A stretch of 64,000 nucleotides of DNA from Crocodylus rhombifer (GCA_038503035.1 JAVSML010000964.1:124001-188000), one strand, 5' to 3'. Counted from the first letter of the stretch, positions 1 through 13,370 are shown. The notes: a model not told the origin generated them from the sequence alone. Numbers and translations are program-made.

Positions 1-1800
1 CTGCACAAGTAAGCTCTTTTCATGTTTTCTCTTTGAAAAAAAATCATCTTTTGGAACAAATATCTGTTCTATCAGATAAACTCCTGCTTGTCATCGTAAC
101 TGCGTTGGGAGGAAGGGTGGGCAAGGATAGTTCTTCAGTACATTTTGTACACAGAATTGGCACCAGATCAAGATTCAATTCCTCTGATATTGAAATATTG
201 ACTTTCCATGGCTGCTCTGATATAAATGCTTATTATTCTTGACTTCGTAGGCTATATGCATCCTATGGGCATTTTTCACGTGGGCCTGAGAATAAACATA
301 AATGCAGCAACCTAGCCATTTCCAGGAGAGAAACAAAGGGGCTCTGTGCATGTGCCTGTGTGTATGGTTATCACTAGATTTAGTGCAACTGCCACATTTG
401 CGAACAGCATGTCTAAAACTTCAGAATTATACTTTTAATACTCAGAATTATCTAGCATTGCACTTCTGATGAAATATTAAGTGTCATTGCTTAGTTTATG
501 AGGGTGTTGACCATAGACTTAAAAAAGGGAAAATGTAAACAAAATTCCAAAACAATTATTAACACATTAAAAATCTTTCTGATGTGAAATAAAAAAGTGA
601 AGATAATTTCCCATAGGCAATCAGAACACCTATTAAGTTAGCAACAATGTTTAATTGGCATTATAGTATGCTTCACTAAGGAAGACAATGGATCTTGCGG
701 GTGTGCAAGTGGAACACATTTGCATTTCATAGATGATTAAAATAGATTTGATTGCATTTGTCTGAAGCCTAGCAAGTGAGGGCACATCTGCCACATTCAA
801 TGTGCCCTGTGTTCCCTAGAACTAATGGAGTGCAGTGAGTCACTGTGTGGTAGGCTTTTACCTCTGAAAGTCCCATTGCACCTTCTGTTATGTGTCCTGT
901 TCCATTGTTAGCCCTTGAGAGTTCATTCTATAAAGAACTGATGTAAAGTGGAGCAAGATGGGAAGGATTCAATGCACTGAACTTGTCTTCATCTGTTTAT
1001 GTGAGAGCCCTTGGGCTTTTTGCTGCTTCAAGGCAGAATTTATAAGGTGAGATGAAAGGTAATTTAAGTCATTAATTTGTGTTAAGAGCTGGCAGAACAA
1101 CCCAAGTGTGTTTAATATCACTATAGAAAAACTGGCAATTTCTGAACTCTAGATCAGAATGATATTCCTGATTTTTTTCCCCATTCCTCAGTGCAAATAT
1201 TTTTTAAAAGTGTTGTTTGAGAGGGAGATTTTATTTATTAGGAACCTGAAGCTGAATTATTTTATTTTGAGAAATAAAATCCAATGGTTTTACATATGGT
1301 ATAGAAAACTATGTAAAAGCAATTAATAACTGCATTAACATTCTCTTGCATTTTTATTATCTCCTCATCTAAATCTGACATTATAACTATGTACCCTACA
1401 GCAGTAGTACTCAGACTGGCATTTTCCTTAGATCACTTTACCTGAATGCTTCCAGTATTGACCATAATTCCCAGTACACATATCTGTCTATATATTCCTT
1501 CCATTGGCTTGGAGTAAGACAAACTAGGGGCGGGGGAAAGGGCCAAGCCCTTTTCACTCTGTGCCTCTCACAGGACCAACTGAGAGGTCATGTCGTCATG
1601 TCTTAGTAGCCTACCTCTTTCACCTCCAACCAAAGCAGCACTGGAAGGAGCTTCAGTAGCTATAAAGTCTCAACCCCTTCAGCTTCTGCCAGGCATCAGC
1701 AGCCATACTAATTAGGGCCCAGAGCACAGGGTGAGTCTCTTAGTCTACTAGTACAACTCAGTCAGGAGTAGTATAGAGAAAACAAACCAAGCTCTTAGGG
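1..1800. other. AT-rich non-coding DNA, nothing recognised
   Basis: No coding region, tRNA, repeat end or transposon terminus is recognisable here. The composition is AT-rich with scattered short A and T runs. Open frames are under 70 codons and have no family signature. Confidence 0.5.
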
Positions 1801-2150
1801 CTGCTTGGTACTAGCTTGCCTGCACACCCAGTGGTGTCACTGTCCTTGGTAGTAGCCTGCATGGAGACTCAGAGGTAGGGAAAGAAGCTCTAGAGGTGTC
1901 ATGGCCATTGCGTGCCTCCCAAGGCTGGGAGTTGGGGGGTGGGGGGCATGGTGACTGCCCACAGGCAGTGTGGGGCTTGGCTGTTGATAGCAGGAGCATG
2001 GTATTAGCAAGCGGGGAGCTTCCACAGGCACCCGAGGTCGAGGGTGGCGAGCACCAGCTGCCCGCAGGCAGTGTTGGCAGCGTCCAATCTCAGGGGGTGC
2101 CCATGCACCTGCACGCCTCCCCCACATGTCGCCAATGAGAGGTGTCAATA
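1800..2150. repeat. GC-rich patch with a repeated CTGCCC-CAGGCAG motif
   Basis: A local GC-rich island in AT-rich surroundings. An 18-bp motif, CTGCCC(A/G)CAGGCAGTGT, occurs at 1955-1972 and again at 2058-2075, and each copy is itself a short palindrome. The block could be part of a degraded minisatellite or a MITE interior. The short frames on both strands look like composition artefacts. Confidence 0.35.
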
Positions 2151-2159
2151 TGTTATGGC

Positions 2160-5100
2160 TGTATATTGAGGAAAGGAAGAACAACACATTAGGTTTTATT
2201 AAGATTCAGCTTTTGCCACTGGGTCATGATTGTGATATCTAATCTACATATAGAAAGATACCATAAGTACTGTGGTTAGCAGGTAAATGGAGCGGGAAGT
2301 GTTGAATTTTAAATAGGGTTCATCACTGTATTGAGAATTCTCTTCAGTGTGCCTCCATGCAGTTGATCGGTAACTTATGATGTCCTCTGTCTATGGGGAG
2401 ACAAATGGGTCTCCCTGATTCATACTCTCGACCAAGTCCACATATCTCTGCTATTATTATTTCCTATACTACAAGGCTTCTTGGTCTTTGTGTTCTTTGT
2501 CTTCTGTCTGCTCACTTTCCATGTTCTTCCATGCTGTCCTCTATTCTCATGGCAGCCTCTCTCTTTCATGTTCCAAATGACTGCTCTTTCTCCTAGAAAT
2601 CCCCCCTAAAAACACACTGTTCTGACATCAAAGAGTGAAATAAAAATGAGTTTGCTTGACTGGTGAGAGTCTGGAGAATATTTGTCTTCAGCTGATGAGC
2701 AGTTTGTCCTGGACACTAATACTTTGGAAGATCTGGATAACAGGTAGCAGCAATGAAATGATTTTGATGATGGCTTTGTAAATTGAGTATGTTTAGGAGT
2801 TCTAGTCTTTTAACTTCCATGGGCTCTGGAAGTTAAAAGGGTTGGGCCCCAGCTAATAAAATACCTCTTTTTCTCTTTTCTTTGGAGCCAATCCATTACT
2901 CTTGTTGAACTGTAGCTTACGTTATGAATGGTGCCATTAAAGGGTGATAGAATCTGGGCTTTTATGTTTAGAGGGGCCAGATGGACAAAGATGCTAAGGG
3001 TCCAAGTAGCTGCTTGTTGGTGAAATGCAACTACTGGAAAGCTAATAGGGAATTTTTGTAACTTCCTAAAAATGGCACTAACTTTTTTTATCTTTGCTTA
3101 TTTAAAATTCTAACATACACTCCTTACAGTGTCTAACTCCAGAGTCAGTCTTTCTCTGGGTAGGTCTGTAAAGAACAAAGCAGCACCATGTGGAGATACC
3201 AATGCTGCCTGTGCGTGCGACGGTTCCCAAAGTGGAAGTAATAGAACTCCATATGCACAGTGGGGCACCTAGGCTAATTAGGAAGAAGCAGGGCTTAGTA
3301 GCTGAGGTGAGGTGGTGAGCAAACACAGCTATACTGTTTCTAGTTCGGGAGCTGGTACCTACAAGACTAATTCAAATATCTGCATGCTGCTGCCTTCCAC
3401 TATGTAGACAGGCCTCTTATTTTGTGAGTAAGAGTGTTTGGGTGCAGTTTTGAAATCTGGACCAGTATCAAATATTTAAATAAAATCTTACAAATGGCAG
3501 AAGTGAAAGCCAGCAACCAGAAGGACTTCATGTTTGTTGGAAGAAATGGTTTAGGGAAGCAGCTTTGGAAACAAATTCACTCAGAATAATAGTGATCTGT
3601 TGATTGTTTGGTCTGTTAAAACCAAGGGACAAGTCTTATTAGTTGCTGGGTGGGGGAATAGGCATAACATTGAAAGTTGCCTTTGGAAGGCAGGTACAGA
3701 CTTGAATCTGCACAGATGAGATGCCTGGCATATGCCCAAGATATGGAATGATGGCTCCACTCTCCCCCCTAGCACTATACAACTGGGGACATTTTTTTCA
3801 AACTATAACTTACTGAAGAAAATAGAAAATGACCCAAGAATTTTGGATACATATCAATTTTGAATTCAATTTGGAGATTTTATATTGAGAGTACTGCATA
3901 TAAATTTTTATATAAAAATGCCAGTGCTTTATGAAAAAGTATCCTTGCAAAAATACAGTCTGCTATCCATCTACCAAAAGTTTTGCCTATCCATTTTTTC
4001 CCTATTTAATCTTAACCTCTGATGGAATTTGCATATAGTGACTTGCCAAAACTATTTTAAACTTATATAACACTGAGGAGTAAGGTCAGAAAGACCATAA
4101 AGCCATACATGGCACTGTTTTTCCTTCTTACTGGAAATACAATAGCAGGGTTTCTTCTGTTTTAAAAAGATTGTTTAATATGGATCTTTCAGTTTATTTG
4201 GTGGAAGGGCTTTGGGAGAAGAGGTCACTAACTCATAAACTGTCTGTTGAGTTTGTCTTTGGTCCAAGAACAGTTGTTCTCAAAATTTTGGGGATCCCTA
4301 GCCCTTTTAAAGTTTGCCATATTGTTGAGTAACCTGTTGATTCTGTACTATCGATAATAAAAGAGATAGAATTTACTTCACAACAGCCACACTGTAATTT
4401 CTCAAAAAAATTAGAGATATTGTAGAGTTATCTCTAATTTTTCTTTTTCTCCATTTTCTCCTTTCCTGTCTTTGGCTTCCCTATTCTTTCCTTTTGCGTG
4501 TCCCCCTAGGTGACTCTAGAGCTATGCATACCATAGTTTGTGAAATGCTGATTTAACCATATCTAGGAATTTGAGAATCAAATAATGGATCCACAATTCA
4601 TTGTCTTTCCCTAGTACTCCTCTTTGTCCAACAAGAACAACAGCAGAATTAAAGCCACATCTAGGACACTCCAATTGACAGCTGATCCATTAACTGTGCA
4701 ATATTATTTCAGGGGAAAAAATGACATACTTTAAGAAGCATACCAATTATACTGATAATACCCTTTTACAAATTGCTGATTATTATTTATTATTTATGTT
4801 GGTACTCATAATGCATTAAGCACTTTTCTGATGAACTAAAAAAGACCCTTGCCCCTAGAACCAGGAAATGTAAGGACAGAAGTATGTAAACATTAGGGAA
4901 AAAGATTCTTCTATAATCAAGTTCTATAATTAACTTCACCCACTTCTAAATAATGTTTTCATTTACAGGTTGAGAGTGTTTGTTTCCCATAGTCTGAACC
5001 CTGGGTGCCTATAACGGGGCACTTAAATTCATAGTGGATCACCAATAATTTCATCTTCATACTTGACACCTAACTTTAGGCATCAGAACTTGAAAAACTT

Positions 5101-6385
5101 TCCTAACTATAATTTTTCCTAATCCAATATTCCCTTCTTATTCTATGTTCATATTAATATACAAATATGCAAAATCCAAAATTAAAATAAATCTTATGAT
5201 GTTCCAGTGCTAAAATGTACACCAAAAATAAAATTCAGTAGCGTTTATCTGAGATGTGAGATGGGGATCCTCTTCTGTCATAAAATCTGTATACATAGAA
5301 TGGGATCCATGCCCATCTGGGAAAAACAGACTCCAAAACATACAAATCATAATAAAGACACAGATCATGAGTTTGTAGATTTCATTTTTATTCCAGAAAG
5401 AAAAATGCTGCTTGTTTGCAAGTCAGTGAGCATATACATGCTCTAAAATTGTTTACCATGTTTCAGAAACACAAACATAAGGCTAAATTAAGGTTGATCA
5501 GCCAAGTCTGACTGTATCCTCTTTAATTCAGCACGGTTGGCAACTATAATCTTGAAGCTTGCAGGCTGTAGCAAAAAAACATAATTTTCAAACACCTTTG
5601 GGAGAGAGGATTCTTTCCTGGTACTTAAGAAGTTTCTCTTCCCACCTCAGAAAATGTACAAAGTAAATAGCAAAATCTTTTCTTGGAGGCAAAACTTGTG
5701 CTTTCCTGTCACATGCTCTAATTAACTTGCTGTGATGTCGCTCTGGTGATGGAAACAAAAATAGACATTTTCTCTCCTATATTCTGAGGTAGAAAACAAG
5801 ATGTGAGTCAGAAGGATACAGGGGCAAAACTCATTTTGATTTAATTGCTTTTATTCTGGTTCACATCATGAAGCCAGATGTTCAGGTTTCATTTTGAATA
5901 CTCAGACCCTCAATGAAATTCTAATATGCCATTTTTATTGTTTTTGTTCTTGCCTTCCTTGAACCTTTAAAGGTACTGAGGTGTATTGCTGATCCAGAAA
6001 TAATACCAGGCTGAGAACTGAAAGAGAAACATATTGAAATGCAGTGTAATGTTAATTATTGAAAGATACAATCATAACCCAAATTCTGTCTTTGTAAAAT
6101 GGAAGAGAAGGAAACATGTTGCAAAATATTGGTCAGGTATGTCAGGGGCCTCTTTCCCAAAGATACAGTTTTAACCATCACTGAAGTGGGAATGAGTGAG
6201 TATGTATATATTCATATCCTCTTTAGGAATGATCAGTGTGATAAACAGAAATGTTTTTGCATCGACTGCCTGTGGTTTTTTTCACTCAGTTTCTAGAGGA
6301 CACTGGCAAACTTAAATCTATGATCAACCTAACTGGACATGTTATTCATGGCTGGTTAAATATTGTATTTAATCCATAATTGTCT
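2160..6385. other. Non-coding DNA, possible ancient repeat remnant near 3.1-3.4 kb
   Basis: Mostly AT-rich with no exon or RNA gene seen. The stretch about 3110-3420 is less AT-rich and ends in a GTAGACAGG-type motif of the kind found at ends of sauropsid MITEs, but I could not pair two termini. Around 4780-4860 there is a faint resemblance to an old SINE or L3-type tail. Neither is firm. Confidence 0.35.
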
Positions 6386-6394
6386 TGACTGAAG

Positions 6395-6590
6395 TATGAG
6401 TCAGGCACTTTAGAGATTTGGGTTCTAATTTCAGCTCTGCATGTACTTCCTGTGTAACTTTTGGCATGTTGCCTACCACTTAATCCTTTGCTCACTGGAG
6501 GCAGCGGTATGGTTTCTAGGACTGATCCTTTAGTCTCACTACTTCACTTCTGTTAAATAAGGATAATGCTATTTCATTCGCAAGCGTGCT
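6395..6590 (+). mobile_element. MIR (CORE-SINE) copy
   Basis: The order of motifs matches MIR: a tRNA-derived GGGTTCTAATTTCAGCTCTG segment, then the core (CTTCCTGTGTAACTTTTGGC), then a CTGTTAAATAAGGATAATGC-type segment equivalent to the MIR sequence CTGTAAAATGGGGATAATA. The copy is highly diverged, as expected for this ancient amniote-wide SINE. Family recognition is from memory of the consensus. Confidence 0.7.
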
Positions 6591-6717
6591 AGGAGAACAA
6601 ATGCATTCTTACTTCAAAGACACCAAACTCCTAAGGTGATATGCACCACTGGAAAGTCAATAAATACAAATATTGGCAAAGGTAGTCAGTGCTCCTGAAG
6701 AAGGGTAGGGACTCAGT

Positions 6718-7017
6718 GGGTGCTTCTACATGTGCCACTATGGTGCCATTGTTACTGCGCCATCGTTTAGTACTTCCTTTTGGAATAATTTAGTACTTCC
6801 ATAAGAAAGTACTAAACGATGGTACAGGAACAGCTAGTAGTGCACTGTGTGTGCCATGCATAGTTATTTTTAGCCACTGCATTGCCATAGCAATGCATTA
6901 TAATGGGGGAATGCTTCGCTACAGTGATGTAGCTGCAGCATCACGGGTTTTGTCCACAGATGCTACATCGCCATAGTGCATTGCTAGAGCAACGTAGTGT
7001 CATGTGTAGATGTGCCC
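6718..7017. mobile_element. Palindromic MITE, 300 bp
   Basis: The left end GGGTGCTTCTACATGTG and the right end CATGTGTAGATGTGCCC form an imperfect terminal inverted repeat. Inside, CGTTTAGTACTT near 6773 is repeated in inverted form as AAGTACTAAACGATGG near 6818, giving a strong stem. No transposase is encoded. No clear target-site duplication is visible. The GGGC-NN-TTCTACA-type ends resemble the larger MITE group at 22.7 and 53.2 kb, so this may be a relative of that group. Confidence 0.65.
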
Positions 7018-7085
7018 TGTATCTTCTGGATGAACAATTATGCATCTCTGCTGAAAGAGTTCTTTTCTTGCTGATAATATTGCCA

Positions 7086-7091
7086 TTTATT
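7086..7091 (-). promoter_or_regulatory. Poly(A) signal AATAAA downstream of the exon candidate
   Basis: On the minus strand AATAAA lies about 70 bp past the TGA stop of the reading frame at 7158-7408. This is a typical distance for a short 3' UTR. The motif is common in AT-rich DNA, so it supports the exon call only in combination. Confidence 0.4.
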
Positions 7092-7157
7092 GCCCTATTT
7101 CTGATCTTGCTTGTAAGGGAAGATTAGGAAGTTGTGGAGAAGCAACCTGTGAAGACA

Positions 7158-7408
7158 TCAGATTTTCACCACCTCTTTTGTTTTGGCTTTAGACCTTGGG
7201 GTCTCAGTGGTTGTTGTTCTTTTAACAACAGACAAAGATGAAGTGCCTTGTTGATTATTACTAGTGCCTTTCACATCTTTATCAGAATTTTTGTTTGTTG
7301 TTGAGGGACAGATGAAAATATCTTCAAATGACTCTTTTCTGTCCATGGACTCAGACCATACTACTGGAAAATCATACTTCTGTTTCAAGACTTCTAATAT
7401 AACTTGTG
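7158..7408 (-). CDS. Candidate terminal coding exon of an unrecognised host gene
   Basis: On the minus strand an acceptor-like TTGTTTTTGATATCTAG precedes an open frame of about 83 codons ending in TGA (7158-7160), with AATAAA about 70 bp further on. The frame is closed upstream by a TGA just before the acceptor AG, as expected if the codons begin at a splice site. The peptide has ordinary composition: a first part with alternating hydrophobic and charged residues (QVILEVLKQKYDFPVVWSES), then a hydrophilic Ser/Thr/Lys-rich tail (KRTTTTETPRSKAKTKEVVK) that looks disordered and basic. I see no known domain and cannot name the gene. No other exon of the same gene was found in the window. It could equally be a pseudogene fragment or a chance frame. 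Confidence 0.4.
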
Positions 7409-7419
7409 CTAGATATCAA

Positions 7420-9846
7420 AAACAACTGGGGACACCTAGACAGAAACTAAGCCAGAATAAGATGGAAACTTAGATTAGTAGAAAGGAAAACAACTGAAAA
7501 TAATAAGCTTTGCACAAAAAATACTTCATTTGCTTCATTAAAAGGATCCAAAGATCTCTGAAGCATTATTTTCTGTCTAAGTACTGGATACCTTGATAGC
7601 ATAAATCAATTTTTCAGTGTTTAAGACATGAACAATTAACTGTATAAAATAAAACAGCATGAATTAATTTTGACTGTGTTGCAATTGTTCATATCTACAC
7701 AGTATTTAAATAAAAAATTAAGCTCCTTCTTCCTTTTTTAGAGTTGTATAGAATGACTGAAATGCTGGGGTATCTTTGTGTCTAAATAAGTTTAAAATGT
7801 ACTTTACTGACCTGGAAGTAGCAAGAACACAGTTAGTTATAAACCATCTTTCATCCCAAAAGAATTACATTTTATTTGTAAGTAAAACTGAATATAGAGA
7901 AACAATTATAATTTATCTCTAAAATTCAGTCATTTTGATGTGGAATATGCTATAGCTAATTCAGAACAGGCAGCACAAACATAAAAAATACCGTCCCCCC
8001 CCCACAAAAGTTTATGAAAAGAGTGAAGATTACTGCTTCTAATTGAAACTGATATGTGAATTACGGAAGAGGAAGGTAATTGCTTTTCTGAATTACAAAT
8101 TTTTGCATAGGATGCTGGGATTAACACCCATACATTTCTAAAAAGAGTCTGTAAAAACTTTAAGAAGTTATAATATGCAATTATATGTTGCCTCCCAAAA
8201 TGGCATCTGTTAAAAAACGTTGTCCCACTATCATCACTGAACAAACTGGGGTGGGAGGGTAGGGAGAATGGAGAGGAGTAGGCATGGCTTCATCTGGCTC
8301 ATTGTAGTGGTGACTATGAAGTCAACATCAGATCATGAAGGATCTATGCTTTGGCTGTATCCTACCACTCTACTTCCTGGAGAAAGCCAGAATTAGTTTT
8401 TGAGCTAGTGGCATAAGAGTATAACACAATATGTTTTAGGCCTGGAATTGTATACATGCATGCACCCCTTGGGCCAGGTTCTAGAGTTTGCCATTGAAGA
8501 TATAAGCTATATTCTTTGGACTTCACTATAGATATAAAGTCTTGATGTAAATGAGATAAGAACACAATCATTATAATGCAAATTAGAATTAAAAGAGATT
8601 TTTAAAAAGAGAATTTAAGAGAAACAACTTTATAAAGTGTGACATTTTTGTATCAGTCATTTTTGAGTTAAATACAAGATGATTATAAATGCATTTGGAA
8701 TGAAACAACCTTTTCCTCCTTTTTTCTCCCTCCACTATATATAAAATTACAATCTCTCCAAATAGACCTAAATGGCATTTGTTAGAAAGGAAGAAAAGCT
8801 CTCCTGGGCTGAAGACTTTTTTTTTAAATCAAGAAAACATATCAATATATTAATTATAATAGCTTAACCTCCCTGAAAATAGGGCTTATAATAGATGTGC
8901 TGTCAGACCCTTCACTATATACTATGTGCCTGTTGCTCTTTTGTCCTGCAAGTTATTAAAATCCATCCTGGTTGCCTAAGAGACAGGGTAGCCACTAATC
9001 AGATATTTAGCCATCACTAAAAATTAATGTCCTACAATAAATATATTGCAAAAATACACTCAGTTAAGTATTCAAGTTATCTAAGCCACCTACCCACTAT
9101 AAGTGTGTTTTGGTAACAAAAGTATTTTTGTTACCATGGTTCTGCCTCATGATGTTATTTTCTTAAGTAAATGCATGTTTTAGACTGAGAGTCCAGACTA
9201 CAGCATATTGATAAGATAGCTGTACAGTGAAGGGAGCCACAGTATTTTTAGTTTCTGTTTCCAGCTACTGGTAGTTCACTAGTGGCACTGTTGCAAGAGT
9301 GTTGATTCATTAAGAGGATTTTCATTAACAGTCTTACATTCATATGTTAAAGAAATCTAGGAAAAGTAACTAGGCACTCAGCATTTTCTTGTCTCTCTGG
9401 TTTTTTATCTTTTATTATGTCAACAGATGAGCTGGAAGCTTTCAAGGCTGGCTATTTTAAACTGAACACAAGTATACAAGCGCACATTTATAGTCTACAC
9501 ACAGAATAACAGTGACTGTGGGTGAAAAGCAGTACCTTGCAGATGCAAGAGGTCTAGTAGATAGCAGTTGCATTTTCAAATTAGGCACAGAGTTTCTGTG
9601 AGTGAAATTTTTAAATCAGTCCCTTAAGGCAGGTCTACATCACCTTTGGAACCATGCTACAGCACACGGCAGTGGAAGTCGGCACTGCCAGTACTATACC
9701 CAGAAGAAAAGATGTAGAATCTCTCAGAGTAGCCAAAGGCACACTCTATAAGCTGTATTGTTCATTGGTGTGGGTCTAGGGATACTCTGATGTGGATGCT
9801 TTAAATTTTCAGGGTGTAGCATATGTGTAATGGATGTAGTGTGCTT
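7420..9846. other. AT-rich non-coding DNA
   Basis: If 7158-7408 is a real exon, this would be the intron upstream of it. No further exon, repeat terminus or RNA gene could be supported. Minus-strand frames of 104 and 69 codons at 7930-8244 and 8362-8571 have no recognisable similarity and no convincing splice context. Confidence 0.4.
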
Positions 9847-10668
9847 TAGGGCTGTGCGAAGCTTCTCTCCCGTATTTGATTTGGCGGAGATTCAGCCCAA
9901 TTTGGTGGCCAAATCTCCAAATCTGAATCAAATCAGGACACCCTTTAATGTCTCTGAATCGAATCAGAACCCTCCAAATCGATTCAGAGAGATTCGGTGA
10001 TTTGGACGTAAACACAGCTTTTAAATCTTTATTCCACATACCTCAAGGTACCAGGTGGCTTGTCAATGCTGTGATGCTGGGGCAGATGGAGTGCCCCACA
10101 GGAGTGTGTGTGTGGGGGTCCCCAGTGCACTTGGCAGCAGACCTGGAAGTGGACCAGAAGCACTTCCAGTCCACTTCCGGGTCTGTCAGGGAGTGTGCTG
10201 GGGGCCCCCCTGCACCCTCCCAGCTCTGCAACTGGTGCCTCCTGGGTTGGGGGGGCACCTGGGGTCCCCTTATGGCTGATCACCAAGCTTGGGAGGATGC
10301 AGGCCCCCCCCCCCGCGTATTCCATGATGGACCCAGAAGTGAACCAGAAGTACTTCCAGTCCACTTCTGGGTTCGCCCCTGAGCACATGGGGGGGGCCCC
10401 CCATACTCCTGTGGGACACTCCATCTGCCCCAGCACTGCAACATTCACAAGCCGCACCTGGTACATTGAAGTATGTAGGAGCAACATTTAAAGCTGTGTC
10501 TATGGCTGAATTGCTGAGTCTCCAAATCAGCATCGAATCTTCAGCTTTGGATCTGGCTAAATCGAATTGGGGACAGTGATCTGAATCAGCAATTCGAATC
10601 ACTGTCCCTGATTCAGGCTGAAGCCAAATCCAAATCCAATATGGCCCGTTTTGGCCCCCCCCCCCACT
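9847..10668. mobile_element. Palindromic non-autonomous hAT-like element, copy 1
   Basis: The element begins TAGGGCTGTGCGAAGC, the same terminus that closes copy 2 at 39254 in inverted form. It has two long imperfect arms: GGGGCAGATGGAGTGCCCCA near 10080 is mirrored near 10410-10435 as TGGGACACTCCATCTGCCCC. The interior repeats a CACTTCCGGGTC-type motif. The outer flanks hold AATCGAATC-type repeats. The distal end runs into a C-tract at about 10657-10669, and the exact terminus and target duplication are not resolved. Frames inside are read through the palindrome and are not genes. hAT assignment rests on the 8-bp duplication of copy 2. Confidence 0.7.
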
Positions 10669-10689
10669 GTCCTTCACAGCAGTGGTCCC

Positions 10690-13365
10690 TAGCACAGTTC
10701 AGAGGGAATGCAAACATGCCCTTGAAGACAAAAGCAGTATTACTGGGGAAAACATCACTTTTATATCACTATTTAAATAGGTTGCTAGCCACGTCTCTGA
10801 TCTAAGCATGGCTTTGGACACATATGACACTCTCTACTAAGCCTATATAAATTCCTATCCAATTCGTGCTGATCAGTTTTTCAGCATTCACAGCTGTCAC
10901 CTACCTGTAGCAGGAAACTCTGTAACTTAGCATTTGGATCATGTATGATACCCTCAGCATTCTAGACGTGTTAATTAATGAAAGAAAAATATGAGAAGCT
11001 CTTGTGTATCTGTCTGTTGCCAAAGTAAATCTAAGAAACAGGCTCCTTTAAAAAGAAAAGGAGTCCAGGCAAACAAGTACTGTTTCTTTAAAATGACAAA
11101 GCCAAAATCACAAGAGAGGGCATCACTTTAAGCCCTGAAAATGCTACATGTACTGTATTCTTCTGTTGTTTCCAAACCTGTAAACAAATACTAATTAGTA
11201 ACTTCTACCAGGAAGCACTGGGAATACAGACTGGAAATGTATTTGCTGCTGGCACTGACCACTGTTTTTGTTTTCAACTCCAGTATGGTACTGCATTGCA
11301 AACTTATTATTTAATGCATTAATTTAATCATGAAATTCAGTGGCAGTTTTTAGTTCTGCCACAGAAAAGAAACCAAGCAGAAATATTTCAACCAAATTCT
11401 TTCCACTTTGCCACGATAGTATTTTTAATTCACTGCAGAGGGTGAAACAAGCATCCTCTTTTGATTTAGTACTTGGTGCTCGCTAACAAGGACCTTACAA
11501 TTCTCTTCCTTCAGGTCTCAGTAAACAAAGTGTCATTGCTTAATATACTTGATCACCAGTGTCATTATAAATTATATCTATAGTTGTACAGTCTGGAAAG
11601 TCATCTCTGCACCTACTGCACTTGACTCAACCACACCCACAACAGCCTGTCATCCTTATTCACAACAACAACAGTAGTTTTATTTATCACACTTTGTGTA
11701 GATGGTAATTAAAGCAAATATAATGATGGGTCCATGCTCTGAGTTCTTATGGCTCAAACTAGACTTAACATAGCAAAGAACAACAGAAAAATAGACAGAA
11801 AATGGAGCACAGGAAGAAAAGGATTATAGGCACAGCTAATCTGAATTTTTTCTTTCAAAATTTTCTATTAAATTTTTTCTTTCAAAAACAATGAAGATTC
11901 ACAGAATTCCTTTCTTTGAAAAAATTGTTGGAACCACTGAAATTCCAACAACTATTTATCACATTTCCAAGTTTTTATCCCCTTTCGCTTTTTCTCCTCC
12001 TTCCTTCTTCCTTTCTTCCTGACAAGCAAAATAGAAAAAGAGAGGAAAAATAAAAAGTAAGGAGCTAAAAACAGAAAAATATTTCTAAATATTTGTGCTT
12101 TATGTTTTCATTTTCTCATAGAAAAGTGGAACATTCAAACAATTCTGAGAAATTTTAAGAAACATATCAGTACAGTGTGCTTCACTGTAGTCATTTGAGA
12201 AAAAATGTTGAGGAGGAAATATTGATTTGGGTAGATATTTGGCTCATTGTAGTCAGGGAATAGAGGATGAGATCTCAGAGGGAAAGAGAAGCCTTAAAAA
12301 CTTAACTCCAAGTCATGAATTGCCAACAGGTCTTTGAAAGAGGAGAGTCAAGCTGGCAGAAAGAGCAGGAGCCTCTTAAGTCCTCTCTAGAATGATCTGC
12401 TGCCATTTTGCCAGGCATCTAGTTAAAGTGCTTTCTTGTATATAACATTTTGAAGTATAGCAGGAAAATATTCAAATTAATATAGACATGATTGCAGAAG
12501 AGACGTGCCATTTATATCCCTTATTGGCCAGGTGACTGAAGGAAAATGAAACCAGGAGAATGTTTGACTGTAGTACATTCCTCACGTAACTAGAATTTAA
12601 ACTTCTGAGCAATTTCTGCAGTTTCCAATCACAGTTATCCTACATATTCCTCAGCTCCTCTGAATCAATATTTATACATTTTGGATAACCAGCCAATATC
12701 ACAGAGCTCAATTTACTTTTTTGTGTAGATTTCCATCTCTAGGGAACTGTATTTGAGCTTGTCAGTTGTCAGTTGTCTGAATGCAACCTCAAACAAATTC
12801 TGGGCCCCATTATACCATGATTGACTGTTGTGACAGACGTCCTCACACAGCAAAGCCAACAGTTTAATATTTTGAAATTAATTTAGTTAAAACACTTCAA
12901 ATGTATGACCCTAGTTAGTAATGGATGGTTGTCCTACTGCTACTAGAGGGGAAGGAAAACGAATAACTTGCTACTATGAATATACAAGGTCTGTTCATAT
13001 TTATAAGTGATAATATTCTATGCAGGGAACTCTGGCAGATTTTTGCAGCTTGGGCAATATCTTTGGAGAAAAACCACAGATGACTAAGTGGTGTCTGGAA
13101 ATGTAAGAGCCTTAAGAGCAGGCAGAGAGGTCCGGCTAGTCTGGGTGCAGACCCTGTGAGAGTGGCCAGCAGTATAGTGCTTCAGACAAGGGTGAAAGAA
13201 ACCCTGAAGGGCGCACTTAAGATGTCAGGAAGTTTTTCCCAAAACTCTTTAGTCAGTGCATGGCATGTGCCTGGAACCACAGGCTTTATGTCCTGTTAAA
13301 AATTTTTAAAAAAGAAGAACTTTATTTTTGCCTAATGTAGCAGTGAAATGTTCTTATTGTTCAAA
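10690..13365. other. AT-rich non-coding DNA with one possible ancient repeat
   Basis: Nothing coding is seen. About 11660-11850 (TTTTATTTATCACACTTTG through GAGTTCTTATGGCTC to a GGAGCACAGG segment) has the feel of an old sauropsid interspersed repeat with a TATTTAT...GAGCTTACA layout, but it is too diverged to name. Confidence 0.35.
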
Positions 13366-13370
13366 ACTGT

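Noticed and set aside
9948..10695. Frames of 127-152 codons on both strands
   Set aside because: Created by the palindromic, GC-rich hAT element. Mirrored peptides appear on both strands.
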